DNA of 64,000 bases from Symbiodinium natans (taxonomy: Eukaryota > Sar > Dinophyceae > Suessiales > Symbiodiniaceae). Both the position numbers and the translations under genes were made by a program. This document shows, one piece after another, positions 39,701-52,700 of the stretch (within the stretch, counting starts at the first letter, position 1; each line of letters starts with the position of its first letter). The notes beneath the pieces were generated by a model that made no database searches, was not told the DNA's origin, and was given only the letters and a program-made list of their open reading frames with translations. The stretch covers positions 434,001-498,000 of the forward strand of contig CAJNDS010002261.1 in assembly GCA_905221605.1 (NCBI GenBank). The letters are read 5' to 3'.

Positions 39701-40726
39701 CCCCAAACCCCAAATCCACCCAAACCCCAAACCCCAAAGCCCAAAGCCCAAAGCCCAAAGCCCAAAGCCCAAAGCCCAAAGCCCAAAGCCCAAAGCCCAA
39801 AGCCCAAAGCCCAACCCCAAACCCCAAACCCCAAACCCCAAACCCCAAACCCCAAACCCCAAACCCCAAACCCCGAACCCAAACCCAAAACCCTAAACAT
39901 TAAGCCCTCACTCCATTGCAAGGACCTCAAGGGCTCCATCCGCGTCTTCTGCCGCGTGCGGCCGCTGAGTAAGAAGGACTCAAGTCGATTGTGGGGTACC
40001 TTATTCTACTATTTGCTTAAGAACCCCCCCCAAAAAACAAAGAATAATAATCTCTATGTGATTTTTTTTACGGAAGAGTCTTTTTTTATATGTTTTTGTT
40101 TTTTTGGGGTTCGTAAGCAAATAATGGTAGTAATTGGGGTCACGATTATGATGGAGTCCTATTTGTGGGTCGATATTCGGGGCCCCTTATCTTCGGTTAT
40201 AGGGGTTATTAGGTTTGCTTAGGGTCTTGGGTTTAGGGGGTATTAGGTTTGTTGAGGTTTTTGGGTTTATTTGGGAGTTGAGGGTTGTTCGGGTATTTCG
40301 AGTCAGTTTAGAGTTAGAGTTGAGGGTTTTGAGTTTGGGGGGTTGGGCTTGTGGTTGAGATCTCTCAATTTTGATGGGTTCACTTAGCCTTCTGATTTTG
40401 TGATAGGGTTTAGGCTTTGGCAACTCGCCGAGCTTCAGCAGGCAAAGGCTTTTCGGACGGCTTGCTTGAACCCTATACCTAATGCTTAAGCGCGTTTCTG
40501 TCAATCAGGGTGTCCGCTATTTTTTGAACTGTAACTTCTGGTTTTCGCCGCAAAAGTTCTGGACTGTAATGATTGTACGCAACACAAATCAAAATGTGCA
40601 GTACCTCTAGGCAGGTGCAAAACCACCCGAACCCTGTTCCTGCAGGAGACGGGTCAGGGGGACACCAGCATTTGCGAGGCCCCGACGGCATAGAGAGCAT
40701 GTGTGTGTGTGTGCGCACGAGAGAGC

Positions 40727-40778
<52 letters not shown>

Positions 40779-43700
40779 GAGAGGGAGGGAGGGAGGGAGG
40801 GAGGGAGGGAGGGAGGGAGGGAGGAGGGAGGGAGGAGAGAGAGAGAGAGAGTGTGTGTGTGTGTGTGTGTGTGTGTGCACGAGCGCGTGCGTGGCTGTGT
40901 CTGTATCGCAAGGGTGTGACTGCAAGACCTAGCCTACGACGTGCACGTCTGACTTTGTTGTGTGTTTTGGCAATCTCGAGTAAATTGAGCCCTCAACTCA
41001 GCACCCGAAGTTTAGTCTGAGTCATGTTCATTAGCTCAGTGTTGCCGAGCCCTTCAAGCGATCGGCAGGCAGTCGACCAGATGACAGTGAAGGTGCGCTG
41101 TGCGAGACATCAAGGGTCGCACACCCTGGACCCTCAACTCCGGTTAAGCTACCGCCTGCTCCCTTGCTTCTTGGACATGTCATTACCCACTGATTTGCAG
41201 CATGGGCTGCCCTACTGTGCCTGCTGCTGTCCTTCGTGGACTTGGCCGTTCTACGCATTGTTGCCGCAGAGCTGGGTTGAGGGTCGGATCTGTAAACTTT
41301 TTTTTTGGTCACCCTGGTTGCTGAGGAACTTGGTCAACTACCGTCTTCACCCCTAAGCCCTGAGCCCTTCACGCTGCACAGGTCAAGGACGAGCAGTTCG
41401 GCTTCGACGCGGTCTTCACTCCTGGAACACAGGCCGCCTGCGAATCCCCCCTAGAAGGGGGTCCTTAAAATCCTACTACCCTCTCTAACCCTATGTACAC
41501 CTTTCCAGCAACAGTTCGACCTGAAATTGCCCCTATCTAACCCCTAGGCTCCCTCAGAAGGGGTCCCCCCATTATTTCCCGATCTTCAGTTTCCAGCATG
41601 ACCACCACAGAGTCCCCGACAAGCTGGTAGGGTTTAAAAGGGCTTTGGCCGGATTGTGGAGGTGTATCTAACACTAGCGTTTAAGGTTTAGGGCTTAAAG
41701 CGTAAAGCGATGCGCGCACCCTACTCGCTAGACCCTGAACCTTAAACTCCTCGTCCCTGAACCCTAACCCCCCTGCGGGTGTTTAGGTCGGGAAGGACAG
41801 CTTATTTTCGATTTCCCCGGCAGGAAGAGGTCTTCGAAGATTGCCGCGACCTGGTGCAGTCGGCAGCCGACGGCGTGAGCCTCAATACCCTAAATCCCGA
41901 CTTGCAGAGCCCTCGGGGCATTTGAAGGCCTGCTCTCTGAGATACTGGGTCAGTTCTCTACAGTCAGTATGGATTGTAGGGTCCTGGAACTTTACAGCAT
42001 AGTGTTACGGGGTTTGGGGTTTTAGGCTCTAGGAGTCTACTGCGTATTGGTTTGGGGGCTTCGGGTTTCAGGTTTATCGGCTAGAACTCTACTGCGTAGG
42101 CCTTACGGATCTTACGGGTTTTCATGAGCCTCCGTGTTTTTTTTTGGGGGGTTCAACTGGAGCCCAAGGTTACAACGTCACGATGTTCGCGTGCGCCTGG
42201 CTTGTGGCACAAGCTCCCAAGACCCGAGGGTTCCTGAGTTCTTACCTTTGAGGGACTACGGACCCCCGGGGTAATTTGTATAAACGGCATGGATGATACG
42301 GTCTATTTATGTATATATATATATATATACATATGTATATATATATATCTTTAATTATTTATTATTTATTTTTCTATTTTCTTGCATATACATATACATG
42401 TAAGGGTTACAAAGTCGTGGGATGAAGGGCCTCTGAGGGTTTTGCGGAGGGAACTCAGACCTGGATCGCACAACGACACAAAAGCGTAGGCAGATCCGCA
42501 TGCAAACAATTCAGGGCCCATGGATTCTGAGTCTAAACCCTCAACCCCAACCCCTAAACTGATCTTGCCGTGGGAGCACCCATCAAAACCAACCCAGGGT
42601 TTTGCGTTTCACACCAGCGAGTCTCGCCGACATAGGGCGACTTAGGTGTCTGAGGTTTGGGGACTTGGTTGTGGGGCTCCGGGTCTGGGGAACTTTAGGT
42701 CCTGGAGGGTCTGGCTTCAGAGTTGCACGGTTTGGAGCTTCAGGTTGTCGGGTCCAGAACCTAAGGACCTGGTGACTCGCTTCCAGGTACGGCCAGACCG
42801 GGGCAGGCAAGACCTTCACGATGTACGGCGCCAAAGGCGGGGTATTTTGGAGCAAGGTAGTCCCTTGGGATATGCTTTCCCTGATTGGCTTGAAGAGGAT
42901 CACATCAGGAATATTTTCCGAGGGTTTTTAAAGGGCCATCCTAGGGAGGGGTTGGCAAGTGCTCAGGCCGCCAGCAGTCGATGACACCCATAGCCCTAAA
43001 CCGCGAAGCGAAAAGCGCTGGTGTTTACTCCCGTGCTTCGGACGAGCCAAAGCACAGGGTTTGGGGTTTCCTTTGTCATAGTTGGGTAACATTTTACATG
43101 TTTGAGGGCACGTAAACCCAATAAGGAATAGACATTTACAATTTTAATGCTATCCCAACCATGAATTAGTTTTGTGTCTTTAAGATGTAGAGGCTCGGCT
43201 TTGGAGCGCAGCGTTTGGTTCTTACTCGGGGGCTTCGATTCGAAGTACATCGGCTGGGCTTGTCGCTTCCATGCCGAGTAGCCTAAAACCTTTTGAACGA
43301 ACCCTAAACCCTGAACCCTAAACCCTCCAGACACAACCCCCGCGTCCCATGTTATGGCCGCTGCATGTTAAGGAGCATAAGAACGACATGAGAGTTTCCG
43401 AAATTAGGCGGTGGGGGGGGGTCCTTTACAGGGAGATTCCGCGATAGTAGAGGGAGACCATTCTTTCTCAAAACTTGCGCGTTTTCTATGCTTGGCCCGC
43501 AGCTCTTGCGGCAAGATCTGCCCTGTCCCATCGACATACTTCAAAATGCATCACCATAACGCAGGGAAGTGGCATCCTGACTACAGAACCCGCAGCATCC
43601 CACTCTGGATACTCTTTAAAATCCTGAACCTTAAATAGGTCCGGAATGTCGACAGCCACCTTTCCAAGCATGTTTCTGCTGCTTGCTTTGGCCGCCTTCT

Positions 43701-46700
43701 CCGTCACTGACGGTAGCTGGATCGAGGATGAGGACTGCATTGCAGCCATACTTACTGGATGGGAATTAGGTGCCTTAGAAGCTTAGAATCCCTATAGAAC
43801 TTTGTCAGGGATTATCTAGGATACAAAGAAAGCCAAGGGTTCAGTAGGTAGGCACTTTGGATACAGATGTTATAAATTCCCTAGCTACTTTTGAGAGGAC
43901 CTTGTTTAGGAATATTTTTCGTAGGATGTCCAGGGCCAACTCAGTAATGGGTTCGAGGTCCATGGTTCCATGAGTATAGTTGGCGGTGCGTGACTTGGGG
44001 CAACCATACATCGGAATGCATTCCAGGCACCCCAGAGCTTAGCCCCCCCCATGCTTCCTTGGAGGTTTAATTATGATGGGACAGACGCAACTGGGGTTGC
44101 CAAGTTCCCCAAATAGGGTTGTGGTATCGGCTTCCTGATTTTCAGTGTGTAAGTGCCCATGAAGCTCCAACCAAATCCTTTGCTGTTGCTCTCAGCTCGT
44201 GCTACCGTGAAGCCGTGGACAGAGAGGCAAACGAGCCTCTCGACGGTCCAAGAAACCTCTGCAAGCAACATGCTCAGCATCTAAGCCACTGCAACTCACT
44301 GCCAGCTATGATAGTCAGCAAAGTTGTCCTAAGCCATGCGCTCTCATTAAACTCTGAGCCCCCCAAAACACGCAACCCGAGCCTCCTAAAGCCCGACTCC
44401 CCCCTGCGCCCCGAAGGCCCTCCGCATCCGCACCAGCGAGCGCCTCGCTGCGCCACCACGGCGCCTGACTGTGAACCTCGACGAAGCGCCGGCGTCGAGG
44501 TGAGGAGCGGGGAGGAGTGGGGGGTTTAGGGGCTTGAAGGGGGTTTGGGGATTAGGGTTCAAAGTTTACTTGGGGGCAGTGCGTGGGTTGGCTTAGGGAT
44601 TGCTATTTTTTCGTTTTTTTTTGAACATTCCCAGGGTGTGTGTGTGTGTGTCTTTTTGTGCCAAAAGTAATTTGGTTAATGTTAAGGGTTCTGGCTTTTT
44701 TGTGTGTTATTTCTTTGAGGCTGAACTAACAGAATTTTGTTTTTTGAATCGGGTTTGGGTTCTGTGTTTTTGTCTTTATAAGGGGGCTTCTAGGGCTTCT
44801 AGAACCCGCCAAGATTCCCTTGCCAAGCCCATTACACATGCAATTTTGCTTCATGTCATTTCATTTCATTTCCAGGTTTCTCGGCTCCCCTGAAACCTGC
44901 CACCCCCCCCCCAAAAACCTGTCTCAAGATTCAAGGCGGGGTGTGTGTAGTAGCACATTCATCACTTGCGCAGCTGCTGGCTGTTTGGGGGGGGGGGGGG
45001 GGGGGGGGGGGTGTGTGCAACAGCAGACTTGCCATAACCCATGTTCCCTAGCTGCCTGCCCGTGTGCGCATGAACTTTCATACCTCGCGCTCCAAAGCTT
45101 CCAATCCATGGTTGCAGGGCTTAGGGTTTGTTTGGGGCTGCTCCCTGAAACCTCTGGAAGCCCTGAACCTTAAGACGTAATTGCAAACCTTCAACCTGAG
45201 CGACGCCGTCTTTGTTGGTACTTGTCTCTTTGGAGGACTCGCAGGGTTTAGGATTTGGGTTTAGCGCCGGGCCTAAACCCTAAGCCCTATCTCAGGCCAT
45301 AACCCTAAACCCTATTGTATCCCTTTGAAGGCTCATAGATTATATGTGTATGTGTACATATATATATATATAGATATATGAGACGCGGTCAAAATTGCTG
45401 CTTGCTTCTTTTAGAAGCGGGGGAGTTGTTGCAGCAACACGCCGAGGATCGATAGGGGACACGCTAAAATGATATTGCTATTTGATACGATAGGATAAAA
45501 GTGCGGTAGGTGACAAACATGGAAAGCGATATGGGGGCTCGCTAATTCAAGCACAAGCAAGGCTTAGCCGACTCATATACATCATATGTATATACATATG
45601 TCCCCCCCCCCCCCCTCCCCCCTCCCGCCTCCCCCCCCCATACCCAACACCCTACAATTGAGAGGTGGAGCTTCCTGGCCAATGTTTCCGGCTTTGAGAG
45701 TTACCGAGCGAAGGCCACCGGCTACTTGGAGCGACCCGTCCGATGGAATCGATTGCGGATATAGGGCTTGTAGGGTTTTAGGGTTGTAGGGTTTAGGGTT
45801 TAGGGTTTCGGGTTGAGGATGCTTTATTTACATATTTTCTTAAAGGGCATTTAGGGTAGACAGGGAGCACCAAGGAAGTGTTTAGTTCCTTTGGCGTCCC
45901 GGCTTTTGGGGGGGGCTAAGTACCGCCGTTCTGCACAATTTTCATTGCCAATGTATGGCTCGAAGTAGACTCAGACCCTAAACTCGGAATGGAATACGCT
46001 ACATGCCCTAACTGCCCTAACTGCCCTAGTGCCCTAAGATCTAAGACCTAAACCCCCAAATGTGTGATTGGTATCTTAGGCCGCTTAAAGTTAACATGTC
46101 CCAGTAATGTTGGACCTGCTTTAATAAGTTACCCCCCCCCCCCCCCCCTCAACAGTCGCGAGCCTGAATAAAAAAAGACCCCAAACAGTCGGGGGGGGGG
46201 GGGTCCGGAGCCTCCCTAAGCTACCCCGCGACCCTGGAAAGGTCGAGGCTTCAGGCTTCAAGTATCCCTTCTTCTCGAGAAAGCTTATGCCTTCCTGAAA
46301 ACCGAAGGACTGAGCCCCGGGCCCCGGGAGACTTGCATTATAGCGGGCCCCCAAACAAAGGTATTAAAGTGTGTCCGGAGGCCTCCGTAAGGTACCCCCT
46401 TTCCGGATATGATTCGCCTATGGAATCATCTAGTTTTAAGTAAGGAATTTATAAAGAAAAGGCGCCCTGAAAAAAGAAGATTGTCGGAGATCCTGGACAG
46501 GTCGAGGAGGCTTCAAATATCCCTCCTTCTCGAGAAAGCTTATGCCTTCCTGAAAACCGAAGGACTGAGCCCTTGGCCCCGGGAGACTTGCATTATAGCG
46601 GGCCCCCAAACAAAGGTATTAAAGTGTGTCCGGAGGCCTCCGTAAGGTACCCCCTTTCCGGATATGATTCGCCTATGGAATCATCTAGTTTTAAGTAAGG

Positions 46701-49700
46701 AATTTATAAAGAAAAGGCGCCCTGAAAAAAGAAGATTGTCGGAGATCCTGGACAGGTCGAGGCTTCAGGCTTCAAGTATCTCTCTTTTTCGAGAAGCTTA
46801 TGCCTTCCTGACACCCTCAAAAAAACAGTCACGGCCCGAAATCTTTTCATTATAGCGGACCCCAAAACAAAGGGCCAAGATCCTGAATAGCCCAAAAAAT
46901 TTTCGTAATAGCGTCCCCCTAGAATATTGCGGGTGCAACATTAAGACACGTAATTGCATCGTTTTGGGTCGGGATCAGCAATGTTTCCCAACAGCACCCC
47001 CCTCTACAACCCCGAGCCCTTGCCCCCCACACGTCCCCAAAGCCTGAACCCCTTTAAACCCCTAAGCCCAGCAGCTGCAAAGGAAGTACATTCCCGCGGC
47101 CGTGCTTCCCCTCGTCAACTCCATCGCCAAGACGCTGCAGTCGGTGCAGCCTGGCGCCGGGGTTTTAGGGGCTCTTGGGGGGGCCCTTCTCGGATTTAGG
47201 GTTTGCTGTGTTAGGGCTTTATGGCGTTGGAGGCTGGAATGAAGGGCGTTAGGGCGAGCGCAAGCCCTCTACAGAAGGTGGGGAGCGGGGCATAGATGTG
47301 AGGGTGGGTTGGGGGTGGAACCGGCACAAGATTCAGGACCTTCAGCCCTAAACCCTGAACCCGCATGCTGCAGGTACTACAAAGACTATGCACAAGAAAT
47401 GCACGGGATCGCCGCGGCGTTGAACTTGTCGGTGGGGGAGATCGCCCCGCACTCAGGTCAAGCCTTGAACCTTCAACCCTACACTGTCAAGCCCCGCGCC
47501 CCGCGGGGGCAACTTTGCCCTTGTTAGGGTTCTGGGCTCATAAGACTACCCAACGGGCTGTGGGTTTCGGAGAAAAGGAGTTCTTGACGAAGCGGCCCTG
47601 CAAGCTCTCAAAACCTCAAAGCCAACCTATCCGCAACCCCAAGCTTCATCAGAGGGCATACCGTTCAGGGTCAGTTGTGTTCCCCTCATAAGGGGTTTGT
47701 TCTTTCGGGTTCTCATACGTGCCCTGATAGGGTAAATCCAGACAGATGGCCCTGAGCCTGAAAACGCGCCCATGATCATCCAAGCAAGCCCCGAGCAGCC
47801 TCATCCCCCAAGCCTGGAACCCATCTTAAACCTTAAGACTCTAAACCCCAAACCCCAAACCCTAAACCCCAAAGGAAGCCTGGGGCTTCAGGGCCTGTGC
47901 CGCACGAAACCAAACCCCCCCACCCCCCCCCGGCCGAAGGTTCTGATCAATCTCGTCTATCAAGTTGAGGGCATCGGAACCTCCTGCAAGAAAGTGCCGC
48001 CCGGCCTAGCTAGCTTGGCTCCTTGTTGGTTGGGAGACAGGATGCCTGAAACCATCCCCCCGCCTGACGTCCCTTTAAGGGGATCTCCTTCTTCGTAGAG
48101 AGTTGGAAGGGTAAGGAATAGGTACCTCCCCCCTGAAGTTATTACAAGGCGGAACCTACCTCATGGTTATTTTGCGGACAGGTTCTCGAGGCCCGCCCCC
48201 CCGCCCAACCCCCGCGGGGTTCGCTAAGCCCTGACGCCTCCTAGACTTCAAGACCCTGAGCCCGGATTTTGGGCTTCGAGTGTAGGGCCCTTGTAGCCCA
48301 AGCATACCTTTAAGCCTTTCAGCTAAGACAAAATTTGCGAATGATAATCTACCTTGCCACCTTGCATCTTTTTCAATCATCAGCCACATCCCGATCATTC
48401 TCTAGCTGTACAGGCAAGTCTCCAAGCATCATCTTTAGTCTACTTGGTCTGGGAATACCATCAGATTTGTTTTCAACTTGATTCATGCAGACGTGAACAA
48501 GTACCGAGAGAGTTCGCATCCTTTTCCACCCGCGCCCCCCCACTCCCCCCCAACATGTGCAAGCAGGCAATGTTTTCGCCGGCAAAACCTCTTTCCAAGC
48601 CATTTAAAACCTAGACCACAAAGCCCCTCTCAACCCGAAATGGGGTTGAGAGTCCAGACAATTCTTTCGAAGGGTTCCTGAAATCCTGAAATCGGGCCCT
48701 TATTTCAAGAACCGCCACTCCAAATACGAGGAACACGACGGGTCCCTGCCCCAGCGAGCGACAAGGACCCGGACTCTGTGCCTTGGCTGCGGTGTGCAAT
48801 GCAATTCAGGGGTTCAGGTTTGGAGGGTTTGGTTTCGGGAGTAAAGCGGTAGTAGGGTTGCAGATTTTGGGTCTAGGCCTCTATACCCTGAACACTAAGG
48901 GGCCTAAACCCTCCTAAGGCACTCTGAAACCCTGTAAGGTTCGGCCCTGGTGGCTCAGGGCTCCGCTGCCGAGGACCCGGTTTGGCAAGGCGTGCGTTTG
49001 AGGGTCTAAAGCTCAGGGCGTTTAGGGGTTTTGGGGCGTTTTGGGGTTTAGGGTGCTTAGGGGTTTAGTGTTCGGGGGACCAAGATGCTTTCCTGGAGGG
49101 TTGGGGTTTGGGGTTAAGGGGTTTGGGGAGTTTGAGGGCTCAGGGGTGTAGACATGAGATTTACGGGTAGCCCTGAGTCGGGGTCAGGGTCGTGAAGGGG
49201 CTTAGTGACGCTTAGTGTTACGCGCTACAACAAGGGCCTGCAGAGCCCCCAAGAAGACTTTAAACCCTACAGTGTTAGTCACGGGCTTCTTCAAGGTAGG
49301 TTCGCTCCCAATGACAATTCCTTGGACAGCAGCCCTACAGACCTCAAAGCGTCGGTCCTCTCTTCTTAACGCCACCTGAAAGCCTAAATCCTGAAAGCCA
49401 AAGCTTGCCCGGGGATCCTAAGTACGCCATCAGTGCAAAGTGCACTCGAAGTGCGCTGGCTCCATCAGGATTTCGGGTTGATGGTTCAGGGCTGGGCAAA
49501 GGACATAGTCAACATGCCCGGCATGTGGCTTGGGCATCAATCATACCCCCGTAAAATGAGGGGCAGGGTGTAAAAACGCGCCACTTGCTCCTTCGACGGA
49601 ACCATGATGGAATCATGAAGATTACGCGGTTGAGGGTATGTTGGGTGTTTCTTAGACTGAAACCTTCAAGCAGGCCGCAACTTGGACTGGGACTTGGACA

Positions 49701-52700
49701 GCTCGCTGCTAGAGTGCCCACGGGTTTAGAAAGATCCCTGCCTTGTTATGGATTTGGGTCCAGGCTTTCAGGTTTAAGCTTTGAGGCTTCAGGGCTTTTA
49801 GGACTGTGGTGTGTGTGTATACCTGCCATGTTGCTTGGCCTCGGGATCCGCCAAGGAGCCAAGACATTCCAGGCAATGCAAATACCCAGCTTGCAAGTGG
49901 CTTCGGGTTTCAGGGTGTTAGGGTTTGCGGGTTTAGGCCGTCTACCCTGAGATCTAGTTTTCGCCTACATGACACCTCCACAGTGCAAAGCCGGAAGCAG
50001 GCCTAGGATGATGGATGCCCGGTGGTACAAAAACTGCTTGTTGCGTCAGGATCCCGAACAGCGTTATGGAAACTAAGAAGGGGTACCCTTTTGTCTGCTG
50101 GGGTTCTGGCCAGAGCAGGTACGTGGTGGAGGTGGACTACCAGCGCGGTGGCAAGACCGCCTTCACAGGTGTGCAGGCCACGAGCATGTTGCTCTGAAGG
50201 ACGCTCGGAGTAGGCCTTTTAGGCTTAGGGGTTGCGGGGTCAGGGCCTAAATCCATCTGCCCCGGACCCTGAACCCTAACCTTTCGAAAGCGGCAGCATA
50301 CCCCGTCACAAGCGATCAGTAGGACCTCGCCACCGCAGGTGCTCGGCATGATCGGGATCCTGCATGGCGTGTACGGGGGCAAGTTCTCTGCCTCCCGACC
50401 TCTTCAGCAAAGCTCAGGGCTTTAGGGTGTAGGGCAGTGTAGTGTAGGGGTTGTAGGCCCTAGAATTCAACGACTCTGCAGCCCAAACGTGAAGCCTGAA
50501 CCCTAAGCCCTAAATCGCCCGAAGCTCTCAGCCCTGCACCTTGTGCGCACATGTTTTTAGGCGCAGCTCAACGCGCGCGACCGTGGCGGCAACGTCGCTG
50601 TCAACCTGCTGGAGGACAATAAGAAGTAGCAGCATTACAACGACTTCAACATAGCAGTGTTGATCGCCGGAGTAAGTAAGATAAGCATGGTCGAGCAAAA
50701 CAATACATGAGTTTCGTTTCAAAAACCCATCATAGCACGAACACGTACTATTTTCTCGCAACAAACTGAGCAATGCTGCATATGTCATATGCAGGAGCGG
50801 AAGCAAGTACCAAAATTCTTCCCGATGCTCCCTACATATACATACGCTTGTTCGCATACTGTAAGCTCACAATTTCCCAGTCCCTATATTATGCAGAACT
50901 GGACACTGGAGGTGGGTGGTTTTTGGGTTCAGGGCTTACAGAGTTTTGTCGTCCCTGCCTAGTGCAAAACTTCCAATCCAAGCAACCAGAAATTCCTTTC
51001 CCCTTCGCTTCACCAGCAGGACTTGCAATTCCAACAAACCATTCAGCAAAGGAAAAGAAAAGGGATTCTACTGATACGGTTGCAAATCCACGTTATGACA
51101 AAGCCAAGCCAAGCAATGCTACAGCGTATTGACAGGCTGTGAATGGCGTATTGAATAGGGAGGAATGCTCTGTTTTCTGTATTTGTAGCCTGCAAATGGG
51201 CAGAAAGGCTGTGCACATATTTGGAGCCTGCGAATCTGCGAACAGGCACGAATGCTGCACTCCACAGTGTGTTGAGCCTGCGGTTTGGAGCCTTGCAGCC
51301 AAGACCTGTAGGGCTTGAAATTTTGTGATCCTCATGTGATTTGTCGTTGATGTTTGGGCTTCGGTCTTTAAATTCCTGTTTCAGTTTGGACTGATGTGTG
51401 CTGTTCAAGCTCATGTCTGCGGGTATGATGCAGCTGAGAGGAGATCCTGCTGGGCGGCAAGACCCCGACGCACGTCATACGAAAGGCCATGGAGACGGCG
51501 CAGGACGTACTTCCCGGCACCCTTTCCCACCCTGGTCTGAGCCGCCATGCTGTGAGCCCTCAGAGTGATGAAATGGCCCACCTCATATTCTCCTGGCTCA
51601 TGAGCGTTAGCATGAAGAGGGACATCCCAACCCTAAAGCCCAAACTTGCCCTGAAAAAAGAGGCTCGGACCATCATTGTGGGCATCTACCAAGTAAATCC
51701 AACATGTGCAGCATCAGCAAAAGCAACATCAACCGCAAATACCAATGCAACCCAAGATGAATCGGAACATCCCCGCAAGTCCCAGATCCACAGCCCTAAA
51801 CCCGAAACCCGAAACCCTAAACCCTCAACCCTAGCCCTAAATCCTAGTCAGCTGGGCGTCAGGACTTTGACGACTTTGAGTGCCTTGGCCTGCCAGGGTT
51901 GAGGGCTTAGGGTTTCCAGGTCCTGAGCACCCAACCCCAAAGCCGAACTCCCCTGAAAACCGCACCCCTGAACCATCGGTTTTCAGTCCCGAGTCCCCTT
52001 AGCCCACATCCCAGACCCTGAGAGCGCAGGTGCTCCTCAACCATCCTAAGCCCGGGGTGGTTTGTTTTTACAACCATAAGGCAGTGGAACCCACATCCCG
52101 GGAAACCGTGCGGCAATCTCACGCGGAAAGGCTCTTCTTGCTGTCAGAGCGCTTGGCCAACCCGGCCTACTTTGTGATCGCGGGGGCGCAGCACGGGCAG
52201 GCCATGGCTGTGCGAGCTTACCGAAAACCCAAACCCGTTCCTGGAAGTCACGGGTCCAGAATGTTCTTTCTCAAATACAAAGTCACTTCTGATGGTACCG
52301 GATTTGGTGAAGACTCTCGCCTAGTTTCCGCCTAAACACTACTCGTACTGAATGGCTGCCCAGAACCCTAAACCGAATGCCGTTTAGGGCTGAAGGTTTG
52401 GAAGCCATCCCGAGAACCATAGCCGTAAACCTCAACCCTTTGCTCCTTGAGGCCTAGACGTCGATCCTCAATCCTTTCCCAGCCTCCCAAAGCCTCCCTT
52501 CTGTTGTTTCTGCGGACGTAATCAAGCCCTGGAGCCTCTCAACCCCAAAACCATCAAGCTCCGAACTCTCGACCCTAAGAACCCTCAACCACGTATCAGA
52601 GTGCAGGGCGCCATCCTCACCCGTTCTCGCCACAGTGGGCACGCCTGGCGATTGGGACAGGCGCAGGCGCCGTCCAGAAGAAGCCGCCGAAGTTTAGGAA

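Noticed and set aside
39538-39939. Gly/Phe/Trp/Leu-rich minus-strand frames
   Set aside because: Products of CCCCAAA and CCCAAAG arrays.
39969-39976. GTAAGA as donor of motor exon 1
   Set aside because: A good-looking GT donor, but it gives the wrong phase for every plausible acceptor near 41069.
40479-41020. Arg/Glu and Ser/Leu/Pro/His-Thr-rich frames
   Set aside because: Composite GA/GT microsatellite read in several frames.
43486-43749. Minus-strand 87-codon frame
   Set aside because: It is antisense to the amidase signal-peptide exon, which fits the downstream family and has the right composition.
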